DNA of 64,000 nucleotides from Agromyces sp. H66 (lineage in GTDB: Bacteria; Actinomycetota; Actinomycetes; Actinomycetales; Microbacteriaceae), in assembly GCF_004959775.1 (NCBI RefSeq), contig NZ_SJZG01000003.1, positions 400,170 to 464,169 on the forward strand, written 5' to 3'. Position numbers and translations under genes: made by a program. A model generated the notes under the pieces. The model saw nothing but the letters and a program-made list of their open reading frames with translations, did no database searches and had not been told where the DNA came from. How positions within the stretch are numbered: position 1 is the stretch's first letter; every line of letters begins with the position of its first letter. Positions 43,319-51,361 of this stretch are shown here, in pieces.

Positions 43319-44191
43319 TTACAGCGACACGACGTGGAACCTCATCGATCCGACCAAGCGCCCGACCCGCCGGGCAGCGCGCCCGACCCATTCGCGTCGC
43401 GCAGACGGCCGGAAGACGGCCACGGGAGCCGAAACCAGGACGCCCGCCCAGCGCACCAAGGCCCCCGAAATCGATGGGCGCGGGGCTCCAACGGAGCGAT
43501 AAACCGCATACAGCTGAGCGCTGCCGACGCCCCACTGGTACTGCTGCCGCCACAACTGGCGCAAGGACGATCGCATGCGGTACAGCACTACCGCCTTCGG
43601 GACCCGGTAGATCCGGTGGCCGAGCAACTGGGCGTCCCAGCAGAATGCCGTGTCCTCGCCTGCCACGAGAGTTTCGCGGAAGCCGCCGATCTGCTCCCAC
43701 AGCGCGCGACTCACACCGAGATTGTTGGACGCTGCAGCGTCCAAGAACCCGGCGGAGCCCAGCACGCCCGACCACCGCGTGGCCCTCCCCAAACCGGCAC
43801 AGGCGTCGCCGTCGAACTCGCCCGCCTCGCGCAGAGAGCCTGCGAACAATGGATGCCTGGCGGCACCCGCCATGTGAACGAGCCAGTCGGCCGCCACCAC
43901 GTCGTCGGCGTCAACGAAGAGTAGTGTCGCGCCATTAGCCTCGTGCGCGCCTGCGTTGCGCGCGTGACTGGCGCCTCGCACTGCCGATGCGTCGATGACT
44001 CGCAACTTGGGAAGCGCACCCTCCCACCGCGCCACCCGGCGCACCGTATCGTCGGTCGAGCCATTGTCGGCTACGACGACTTCCCACGCGCCGTCCCAAT
44101 CCTGCGCAGCGAGCGCCTCGAGCTGCGCCTCGATGCTCGGTCCCGCATTGTATGCCGGAATGATCACTGAGATCTCGACGGCTGCCGGCAC
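43319..44191 (-). CDS. Glycosyltransferase family 2
   Basis: The protein has 290 residues from GTG. ISVIIPAYNAGPSIEAQLEAL, VVADNGSTDDT, SHARNAG, LFVDADD (the DXD metal site) and GGFRETLVAGEDTAFCWD (the ED catalytic base) make a complete GT2 signature. The C-terminal 60 residues are amphipathic and may touch the membrane. TACAAT at 44198-44203 lies six bases before the start codon, so the mRNA is probably leaderless. Confidence 0.92.
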   Translation of the reverse strand: MPAAVEISVIIPAYNAGPSIEAQLEALAAQDWDGAWEVVVADNGSTDDTVRRVARWEGALPKLRVIDASAVRGASHARNAGAHEANGATLLFVDADDVVAADWLVHMAGAARHPLFAGSLREAGEFDGDACAGLGRATRWSGVLGSAGFLDAAASNNLGVSRALWEQIGGFRETLVAGEDTAFCWDAQLLGHRIYRVPKAVVLYRMRSSLRQLWRQQYQWGVGSAQLYAVYRSVGAPRPSISGALVRWAGVLVSAPVAVFRPSARREWVGRAARRVGRLVGSMRFHVVSL

Positions 44192-44197
44192 AAATCG

Positions 44198-44243
44198 ATT
44201 GTAGAGCGCCAGACGTTCCCACGAGCAGGGGCGGCATTACGAT
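44198..44243. promoter_or_regulatory. Divergent leaderless promoters
   Basis: On the minus strand TACAAT (44198-44203) ends six bases before the GTG at 44191. On the plus strand TACGAT (44238-44243) ends five bases before the ATG at 44249. Neither gene has a Shine-Dalgarno sequence. Both boxes fit the TANNNT -10 element of actinobacterial leaderless genes. Confidence 0.55.
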
Positions 44244-44248
44244 GAACC

Positions 44249-45238
44249 ATGCCCGACTCCCCGCTCGCCAACATCCGGCGCGCCACAGAGTCGGTGCTGC
44301 GAGAGCTCCTCCGGCCCGGTGAGCAGGTCGCGCTGCTCGATTATCCGCTGTATTTCAATCCCGGCGATGCCCTGATCTACCTCGGCACGCTCGAGACGCT
44401 CTCGCGACTGGACGTCCCGGTCTCATACACGACAGACCTCCACCGGTACTCGCCGGTGCGTCTCGCAGAGCGGCATCCCCGCGGCCCGATCTTGCTTCAA
44501 GGCGGCGGCAATTTCGGCGACCAGTACCCACGCCACCAATCGTTCCGCGAGCGTGTGCTCGCCGACTTCCCTGACCGTCGGATCATCCAGTTGCCCCAAT
44601 CCACCGACATGTCGGTCGAGACCGCCCAGGGCATCCGGCGCCGATACGTGCGGCACGCCGCACTAACCGTCCTACTACGCGATACGAGAAGCATGCGCTT
44701 CGCCGAGCAGAACCTCAGCGGAGTCGACGTCCGCCTTTGCCCAGACCTTGCGTTCGGCTATTCGCCGCGGCGCACCGCGACGCCCACGATCGACGTCATC
44801 GAGCTGAAGCGGGTTGATCGCGAATCGATCGAGACGACGCTCTTCACGCCAATGGCCGGGGTGTCGGTGCGCAGGAGCGACTGGCGCATCTCTCGGGCCG
44901 AACGGCTGGTCTGGAACACACTTCAGGGTCGCCGCACGAAACTCGTACCGCTGGCCATTCCGATGCTCGCCGATTCACCCGCGTACGAGACCGCGGCGCG
45001 CATGCTGGTCCGTTCTGCGCATCGGATGCTGGAGCAGGGGCGTATCGTTGTCACCGATCGACTTCACGCGGCGGTACTCGCTGCGCTGATCGGCCGGGCT
45101 GTGGTTGCGCGAGACAACGCCAACCGAAAGCTCTCGGCCATCATCGAGGACTATCTGGGTGACCTTGGGGCGGTGATGGCTCCTGACGCGGAAGCTGCGG
45201 CAGCCGCGATCCGCCGATCACTCACTCCCAACGACTAG
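44249..45238 (+). CDS. Polysaccharide pyruvyl transferase family protein
   Basis: The protein has 329 residues. LLDYPLYFNPGDALIYLGTLETL, GPILLQGGGNFGDQYPRHQ, FPDRRIIQLPQST and VVTDRLHAAVLAALIGR are the defining motifs of the PS_pyruv_trans family (EpsO-like). Such enzymes transfer pyruvate from phosphoenolpyruvate as a ketal onto polysaccharide sugars, which adds negative charge. It leads a rightward pair with the exostosin-like gene. Confidence 0.9.
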   Translation: MPDSPLANIRRATESVLRELLRPGEQVALLDYPLYFNPGDALIYLGTLETLSRLDVPVSYTTDLHRYSPVRLAERHPRGPILLQGGGNFGDQYPRHQSFRERVLADFPDRRIIQLPQSTDMSVETAQGIRRRYVRHAALTVLLRDTRSMRFAEQNLSGVDVRLCPDLAFGYSPRRTATPTIDVIELKRVDRESIETTLFTPMAGVSVRRSDWRISRAERLVWNTLQGRRTKLVPLAIPMLADSPAYETAARMLVRSAHRMLEQGRIVVTDRLHAAVLAALIGRAVVARDNANRKLSAIIEDYLGDLGAVMAPDAEAAAAAIRRSLTPND

Positions 45239-45250
45239 CCTTGCAGGATC

Positions 45251-46204
45251 ATGCGTATCTTCCTGCCGACCGTCGGCGTCCGCCCGGAGATCTCGGCCGT
45301 CCGTGAGTTCGAATGGCTTGCTCGCGTGAGTGCATCGTCCCGACACGAGCTGGTGTCGGACGCAGCCTCCGCGGACGCGATCCTCTTCACCGAGTGCCAC
45401 CAGCTCGACGATCCGATCACCATGACTCGCATTCGCGGCTCGGCCGAGTTCAGCGCGTACCGCGACCGCTGCTACGTCTTCGACCAGCGACCGCGCGCAT
45501 ACTGCAGCCTACCCGGGCTGTACACGAGTGCTCCGCGAAGCTCGTTCCGGCCTGAGTATCAGGTTCCGTGGAGCTACCACAAGCTCAACGACGACCTCGC
45601 CGCAACCGGCATCCCGGCGGATCTCCTGGTGTCATTCGTCGGCACCGCGCGATCGCACCCCTGCCGCGAGCAACTGCTGCAACTGCGCCACCCACGGGCG
45701 CTGATCGAACGGGTCGACGGACACGTGCCCTGGCGTCCTGACGCGCCGGGATTCCATGAACGGCGCGTCTCGTTCGCGGAATCGCTGCTGCGTTCCTCAT
45801 TCGTGCTGTGTCCTCGCGGGCGAGCGACCTCTTCGATCAGGTTCTACGAGACCATGGTCGCGGGCAGGGTGCCGGTCGTCTTCTCCGACGAATGGGTCGC
45901 CCCTCAGGGTGTCGATCTGTCCGAGTTCGCGATCGTGTGGCCCGAGCGCAATGTCGACGGTCTACTCGACTACTTAGAGCGTCACGAGGAACGAGCGGCC
46001 GAGATGGGGCGCCGGGCCCGGCAGCTCTTCGAGGAGCGTTTCGCACCCGAGGTCATGTTCGATCGCATCGGCGACGCCCTCGAACTCCTCGTGGCGACAA
46101 GACCGTGGCAGTCTTTCCCCAAGTTCGGATTCATGCCGGATCGTCGCGTGTTCAGGCACGCGGCCGGTATCGCCCGCAAGAAAGCGCAGCGGCTCGGCCG
46201 ATAG
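45251..46204 (+). CDS. Exostosin-like glycosyltransferase (GT47 type)
   Basis: The protein has 317 residues. AILFTECHQLDD, VSFVGTARSHPCREQLLQL, FAESLLRSSFVLCPRGRATSSIRFYETMVAGRVPVVFSDEW and WPERNVDGLLDYL match the C-terminal GT-B domain of exostosin family proteins. There is no signal or membrane helix, unlike the eukaryotic members. It starts 12 bases after the pyruvyl transferase gene. Confidence 0.85.
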   Translation: MRIFLPTVGVRPEISAVREFEWLARVSASSRHELVSDAASADAILFTECHQLDDPITMTRIRGSAEFSAYRDRCYVFDQRPRAYCSLPGLYTSAPRSSFRPEYQVPWSYHKLNDDLAATGIPADLLVSFVGTARSHPCREQLLQLRHPRALIERVDGHVPWRPDAPGFHERRVSFAESLLRSSFVLCPRGRATSSIRFYETMVAGRVPVVFSDEWVAPQGVDLSEFAIVWPERNVDGLLDYLERHEERAAEMGRRARQLFEERFAPEVMFDRIGDALELLVATRPWQSFPKFGFMPDRRVFRHAAGIARKKAQRLGR

Positions 46205-46208
46205 TCAC

Positions 46209-47396
46209 TCAGCTCACGCGGGCGCGGACTGCCTGCTTGGCGGCCCGTGCGAGCTGCCGCGCACTGCGCTGTGAGCGGAGAAACAGGGCATGAACGCGAG
46301 AACCTGCCGACCACCGTCGGCCGCGGCTCTCGGCGAAGGCACGGAGCTCGCGAAGCAACGGTCCGTCGCTCGCCAATATCTCGGCAGTGAACGCCGACCG
46401 GGCCTCCCGGTACGGTTCGAGCCGGAACGGCACAGGCGTGAACTCATCGAGCATGCCTGCGACCTCGAGGGTGAACATCGTCCGGACGCACTTCCAGCAG
46501 CGAGAGCAGTTGCCGATGCGCTGCGGGTCGGGGTCGATGCACACATCGAGATGAGTTCGAAACGGATTCGTGGCGAGCGCGAGGGTCTTCTCGACGCGGC
46601 TCAGATCAGGATTCGCCGACTCGATCGTGAGCGACGGCGTCGATAACAGCGGCAGCAAGAACCCATCCGCGTAAGCGATCTCGCCACCGCTTGAAATCCC
46701 CGCGTCACCGTACGCGACGGCCGACGCATAGTACGTTCGCCCGATCCCTGCGGAGAGCGCGTGCGCGACCGCGGCATTTCGGAACGTATGCGTCTGCAGG
46801 AAGCCCATTCGGGTGAAGTGCGTCTCGAGATTGCTGTCGACCTTCACGAACGGCAGGCCGAGCTCTTCGGCGACCGGCGCGAGCGCGCGGTATCGCGCAC
46901 TCCAGAGCTCGCGCCCACCATCGCCGAACGCGCCGACGTTGTTGCTCAGCAGATGGGTGATGCGCAGTTCCTCCGGCACCCCCGATGCCAGCGCGTACTC
47001 TGCGAGCACCGCGAGCGAGTCAACGCCGCCAGAGAAGCCGGTGGCAACCCCCCGCCCGCGCGCCGCCGACGGACGGGCCTCATCGGCGGAGACGGAGATT
47101 CTCGAGTAGTTCGGATGCATCGCTTGAACGAGCGACTGCGCCTCTCGGTTGAGGCGGTGCAGCAGCACCTCGTCGACGGCGCCGCCGAGATGGAGGTCGC
47201 GCTGATATCGCATCGCCGGCAGCAGCAGGGCGACGGCGAAGGCATCGGCCTTCGGGGTGATCAGTTCAGCATGCTCAGATTCCACAGCGAACCAGAGCGG
47301 CTCCTCGTCTGCGATCGAGGCGTTCAGCCGGATCTGGCCGTCATCGGTGCGGCTGAGTTCGGGCGCGCCGACGACGAGCGTCCCGCCGCGTTTCAT
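46209..47396 (-). CDS. QueC-like PP-loop ATP-dependent enzyme in the polysaccharide locus
   Basis: The protein has 395 residues from an ATG overlapping the previous stop (ATGA); a GTG four codons earlier is possible. The PP-loop SGGVDS is at 122-127. Cys 286, 297, 300 and 303 (C-x10-CSRCWKC) match the zinc-binding arrangement at the C-terminus of QueC. The first 110 residues form an extra domain I do not recognise. QueC and its relatives activate a carboxylate with ATP and convert it to an amide or nitrile. Here a uronic acid or similar sugar carboxylate may be amidated; this is inference. It is co-transcribed with the pyruvyl-transferase-like gene. Confidence 0.7.
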   Translation of the reverse strand: MKRGGTLVVGAPELSRTDDGQIRLNASIADEEPLWFAVESEHAELITPKADAFAVALLLPAMRYQRDLHLGGAVDEVLLHRLNREAQSLVQAMHPNYSRISVSADEARPSAARGRGVATGFSGGVDSLAVLAEYALASGVPEELRITHLLSNNVGAFGDGGRELWSARYRALAPVAEELGLPFVKVDSNLETHFTRMGFLQTHTFRNAAVAHALSAGIGRTYYASAVAYGDAGISSGGEIAYADGFLLPLLSTPSLTIESANPDLSRVEKTLALATNPFRTHLDVCIDPDPQRIGNCSRCWKCVRTMFTLEVAGMLDEFTPVPFRLEPYREARSAFTAEILASDGPLLRELRAFAESRGRRWSAGSRVHALFLRSQRSARQLARAAKQAVRARVS

Positions 47397-48223
47397 CGCC
47401 CGCCCCACTCACGCGAATCGGATGCCCCGCTCGCATTGCCAAAGCCGTGGGGTGAGCTGCGCAGGGACTCGAGGGCACGTTCGAGACCGTCGCTGATCCG
47501 ATTGACGTCTGCGTACGGTGCGGCGGACGCGAAGGCTTCGATATCGGCGCTCGCGAGCGCCTCGTTCAGCGCGACGAACCTCGTCCGACCGGGTGTGAGT
47601 GCCGCCTCGTAGTCCCGAAACTTGAAGTCGCCGCCCGTCAGCGGGGGAGTCAACATAGTCCAGAAGGCCGGAATGCCGAAGGCGTCGGCTGTAATGAGTC
47701 CGTGCAGGGAGGTGCTGACCACCATCTCGCATGCGGCGATCTGTCGGACGGCCGGAGCGGCCTCTTGATGCACGTCGATGACCTGCGCAGCAGGGCCGAT
47801 CTTCCGCAGCAGTTCGTCGAGCTCGGCCCCGCCGCGATGATGCCCATGCGGTACGACTCCCACGCGCCAGCGCCGCTCGGGACGGCGAAGATGTCGCGCC
47901 ACGAGCAGGCCTGGATCTCCGAACGCCACGGGGCCTTGCGCACCGATGAGTTCCGCCGTCAGCGGACCGCGCACGGCGAGGACGCTCGCGTCCGGCAGCG
48001 GATGCGGCTGCTCGAGCATCAGCCCCGAGCCCCAGATCGCACCATCGTACGAGCGGGGAAGGAATTCGAGGACGCTGCCGATACCCGACAGTCGGGCGCG
48101 AGGCGCCCCACGATGAACCGGGAGTATCCCGTACTTCGGCAGGAGCCATGGAGTCAATGCATCGCCGAAGTTCGGGTGTCCGTCCCACCAGTAGGCGGGA
48201 ATCACGCGACCTCGGCGCCACAT
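47393..48223 (-). CDS. Polysaccharide pyruvyl transferase family protein (start uncertain)
   Basis: From the ATG at 48223 the protein has 276 residues: MWRRGRVIPAYWWDGHPNFGDALTPWLLPKYGI is a canonical family start. GAIWGSGLMLEQP, GDPGLLV and STSLHGLITADAFGIPAFW are further family motifs. The frame stays open to 48508 with plausible helical sequence (VLKYHSTARRRLRAIRRISRTAL). That extension has no ATG, GTG or TTG in the likely place and would overlap the divergent gene by 87 bases. A CTG at 48298 behind GGGGG is a conceivable start. It is the second pyruvyl-transferase-like gene in the locus. Confidence 0.75.
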   Translation of the reverse strand: MWRRGRVIPAYWWDGHPNFGDALTPWLLPKYGILPVHRGAPRARLSGIGSVLEFLPRSYDGAIWGSGLMLEQPHPLPDASVLAVRGPLTAELIGAQGPVAFGDPGLLVARHLRRPERRWRVGVVPHGHHRGGAELDELLRKIGPAAQVIDVHQEAAPAVRQIAACEMVVSTSLHGLITADAFGIPAFWTMLTPPLTGGDFKFRDYEAALTPGRTRFVALNEALASADIEAFASAAPYADVNRISDGLERALESLRSSPHGFGNASGASDSREWGGR

Positions 48224-48421
48224 CGCAGGTGTGAGTGCGGTGCGTGAGATCCGGCGGATCGCTCGGAGCCTGCGGCGCGCCGTGCTGTGGTACTTCAGAA
48301 CGTACCCCCAAAATTGTCTGGGCTGTGGCCGGTCGCCAGGCAGCGCAATCGAGCTCCGCGCGGCATCCCAGTATATGTTGCGGCGTTCCGAGCGATTCGC
48401 CGGAGATGCGAAGATTGCGGG

Positions 48422-50374
48422 ATGACCGAACGTCTCACGGTGTGCATCGTCACGTATGGGCGTCCGGAGTTCCTGCGACGATGCCTTGGCGGGCTCCGTG
48501 CCCTCCAAGGTCCCCCGCCCGAGGTCGTGGTCGTCGATGCCTCTCGGGCCTCAGCGCAGCTCGATGCGGAGGCGAGTTACCCGGGCGTGCACTATGTGCA
48601 CGCCCCGGCGCTCGCCGGGTGGATGACGAAGGCGCGCAACGAAGCGCTCCGCTGGGCACGCGGCGAGGTCATCGCGTTCATCGACGACGATGTCGTGGTG
48701 CGACCACTCTGGGCGCAGGCCCTCGTCGCCGCCTTTGCGGACCCGGCCGTCTCCGCCGTCGGTGGACGCACCTGCAACGGCATCGCCGGTGAGGAGCACT
48801 ACTCGAAGCCGATCGGCATCCTTCGGGCGGACGGCACCCTCACCGACGGATTCGCGGCATCGCCCGGAAATCCCGTCCGCATCGACCACGGCATCGGCGC
48901 GAACATGACGTTCCGCCGCAGCGTACTTGCCGAGCTCGGCGGGTTCCGCGACGACTACCCTGGCACCGCGCTTCGCGAAGACACCGACATCTTCCTTCGA
49001 GTACGTGCGATCGGCGGCATGGCACTGTTCGTTCCCGATGCCGTCGTCGATCATCGCCCTGCACCGCACGTGCATGGTGCGCGATTCGACACCCGCTACA
49101 AGCTGTACGGCAGGCGAAATCACGTCGTGCTACTCGCCCGCGATCAGGGGCTGGGATCGCCGATGCTCCGCCGCTGGATCAGACTGCAGTTCCATGGCGT
49201 CGGATCTGCACGCGGAGTCGGCGCTCGGGCCCGACGACTCATTGTCACTGTGTTGGGTATCGCATGGGGGTTGGGGGCGTCCGCCCGTCTGGCTCAATGG
49301 CGACCGACACCCGCCCAGAGAGTGGGTCCGAAGGGCGCACAACTCCGTCGGATACTCTCAGCTCCGCGCCTCGCTCCGACGGACTCCTCCCCCCCTCAGG
49401 GAAAGCCCACGTTCGCACTGGTCATTCCAACGTACCAGCGCGGCGATCTCCTCCGCGAGGCCGTCGACAGCGCGCTCGCTCAGACTCGCCCGTTCGACCA
49501 GATTATCGTCGTCGCCGATGGACTCGATGATCCGGCGGTATCGGTGTTGGCCGGCCTTCCTGTGGAGGTGGTCAGCATCCCGCGAGGTCGGGAGTCGGTC
49601 GCAAGGAACACCGGTGTCGGCCATGCACGCACCAGCTGGGTGTGCTTCCTCGATGACGATGATCTGCTGCATCCAGGATACCTCGAGCGCATCAATGCCG
49701 AACTCGAGTCGAGTCCCGACGTCCGGGCGCTCAACGCGAACTTCTGGAGCTTCAGCTCGTCGGTCGGCCCGGCGACCGACTTCGAAGCCACGAGCTACCA
49801 GGAATGCATGGAACGTTCCGCGGGGAAGCCACCCAAGAATCCACGAGAATACATGTATATCGAGGGTCGCAGCTTCGACCTGCTCCTAGAACGAATGCGT
49901 GGTGCGATGACCACCACGGCGGTGGAGCGCGGACTGCTCATCGCTGCGGGCGGCTTCCCGGTGGAGCACGGTCCAGCGGCCGATTGGGCCATGTACCTCA
50001 ACGTCGCTCGGCTCGCCGAGTGGCGCTTCCTCGGTGAGCCGCTCGCATTCTCCCGCGACCATCCCGACACTGTGACCCGCACGAGCCCTTCACTCGTCGG
50101 CATCACTGCACTCCGAGTCATCCACGATGCCTGGCAGCCATCGACTCTCCCGACACCGCCGCACCGGCCTCTCGACGCGTATCGTTCCGATTACCGTCGG
50201 GTGCTCGCGTGGGTGTTCGCCTCATGCTGGCGAACGCGTGAATTCGACATATTCCGCGAAGCCCTCGGCATCTCCCGACAGATCCTCACACGGCGCCGTG
50301 ACATCCTCTTCGCAGCGCGACCACTGTGGTTGAGGCGTGCGTACTGGGCCCGGCGCTGGCATGCACGATCCTGA
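48422..50374 (+). CDS. Tandem glycosyltransferase family 2 protein
   Basis: The protein has 650 residues with two GT2 domains. Domain 1 (1-270): LTVCIVTYGRPEFLRRCL, KARNEALRWARGEVIAFIDDDVVV, REDTDIFLR. Domain 2 (about 328-560): FALVIPTYQRGDLLREAVDSAL, SVARNTGVGHARTSWVCFLDDDDLLHP. Both keep the DXD-type DDD. The C-terminal 80 residues are basic and hydrophobic. A TATATGTT stretch at 48372-48379 may be the -10 box. The next gene starts within its last 14 bases. Confidence 0.9.
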   Translation: MTERLTVCIVTYGRPEFLRRCLGGLRALQGPPPEVVVVDASRASAQLDAEASYPGVHYVHAPALAGWMTKARNEALRWARGEVIAFIDDDVVVRPLWAQALVAAFADPAVSAVGGRTCNGIAGEEHYSKPIGILRADGTLTDGFAASPGNPVRIDHGIGANMTFRRSVLAELGGFRDDYPGTALREDTDIFLRVRAIGGMALFVPDAVVDHRPAPHVHGARFDTRYKLYGRRNHVVLLARDQGLGSPMLRRWIRLQFHGVGSARGVGARARRLIVTVLGIAWGLGASARLAQWRPTPAQRVGPKGAQLRRILSAPRLAPTDSSPPQGKPTFALVIPTYQRGDLLREAVDSALAQTRPFDQIIVVADGLDDPAVSVLAGLPVEVVSIPRGRESVARNTGVGHARTSWVCFLDDDDLLHPGYLERINAELESSPDVRALNANFWSFSSSVGPATDFEATSYQECMERSAGKPPKNPREYMYIEGRSFDLLLERMRGAMTTTAVERGLLIAAGGFPVEHGPAADWAMYLNVARLAEWRFLGEPLAFSRDHPDTVTRTSPSLVGITALRVIHDAWQPSTLPTPPHRPLDAYRSDYRRVLAWVFASCWRTREFDIFREALGISRQILTRRRDILFAARPLWLRRAYWARRWHARS

Positions 50375-51326
50375 ACAACGCCCAGCGCGTGCCGTATACG
50401 TCGTCTTGACTCACACTGGCTGGGCGCAGGTACGACGGCTTGCGGGCGCGATCTTGCGGTCGAGCCCGCACGCGCGAGTGCTCATCGCGCACGATTCGCG
50501 GCGCGAGGAGTTCCCGGCCGTCGACGATGACGAGCGCATCGTCGTGTTCAACCATGGTTTCGCCAGCGACTGGGGGTCTTGGCAGCTGGTCGAAGCGACG
50601 CTCGCAGCCTTTGCCCGAGCACGCGAACTGTTCGATCCGGAGATCGTCACCCTGATCACCGGTGCCGACTACCCGGTGCGGCCACTTTCGCAATGGGAGC
50701 AGGAGGCGGTCGAGGCGGAGAGCTGGATCGGCACGGCGACACCGCTCGAGTACACGCCGCGATGGGGCCGCACTCGTGGCGCCGGCGACGATCGCTATAC
50801 GCGGTACTCGCTGAAGTGGTATCGCTCGCCCTGGGCGGATCAGCTCGGCAAGGCGCCGCGATGGTGGGTGCGCCTTCGCACCGCGGCGGCGCTCAGGCTC
50901 GAACCGGTCTTCGGGGTACGCCGCGTATCCCGGGGGCGCGGGTTGTACTACGGTTTCGCGCGCGTTCCCCAGTTCTTCGGGTCCGATCGGCCCTGCTACT
51001 TCGGCGGTCAGACCCTCGCGGTCCGCCGCACTGAGCTCGATCTGCTGCTCGACGAGGACTTCGCGGCTGGCTCACCGCTGCGGCGCGCGTACCGTCGTGC
51101 TGTGATCCCAGATGAGTCGGCGCTGCAGACCGCACTCGCTTGGCGTGCAGCACCCTCGTCTCTACCGCCAGTCAGCTTCGTCCAGTGGGACGACGCAGTC
51201 GACCAATGCGTGGTCTGGAGGCTCCACGACCTCGGCGCGATCCGCAGTTCGGGCTCGCCGTTCTGCCGGAAGGTCGATCCCGCACTGAGCGCCGAACTGC
51301 TCGACCGCCTCGATGGCCTGATCTGA
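50361..51326 (+). CDS. Glycosyltransferase family 14 (beta-1,6-GlcNAc/xylosyltransferase-like)
   Basis: The protein has 321 residues. AVYVVLTHTGWAQVRRLAGAIL, DWGSWQLVEATLAAF, LITGADYPVRPLSQWE, FGGQTLAVRRTELD and VIPDESALQTAL match the core-2/I-branching enzyme fold, with the GxDYP and PDE..QT motifs. It would add branch sugars. It overlaps the tandem GT2 gene by 14 bases, hence they are co-expressed. Confidence 0.85.
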   Translation: MHDPEQRPARAVYVVLTHTGWAQVRRLAGAILRSSPHARVLIAHDSRREEFPAVDDDERIVVFNHGFASDWGSWQLVEATLAAFARARELFDPEIVTLITGADYPVRPLSQWEQEAVEAESWIGTATPLEYTPRWGRTRGAGDDRYTRYSLKWYRSPWADQLGKAPRWWVRLRTAAALRLEPVFGVRRVSRGRGLYYGFARVPQFFGSDRPCYFGGQTLAVRRTELDLLLDEDFAAGSPLRRAYRRAVIPDESALQTALAWRAAPSSLPPVSFVQWDDAVDQCVVWRLHDLGAIRSSGSPFCRKVDPALSAELLDRLDGLI

Positions 51327-51330
51327 CGCC

Positions 51331-51355
51331 TGCATCATCTGACGTTCAGGATGCA
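51331..51355. terminator. Bidirectional terminator
   Basis: TGCATC..CTGA pairs with TCAG.GATGCA around a CGT loop, with a two-base bulge. It lies between the convergent GT14 and ABC flippase genes. Confidence 0.5.
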
Positions 51356-51361
51356 CGGCTG

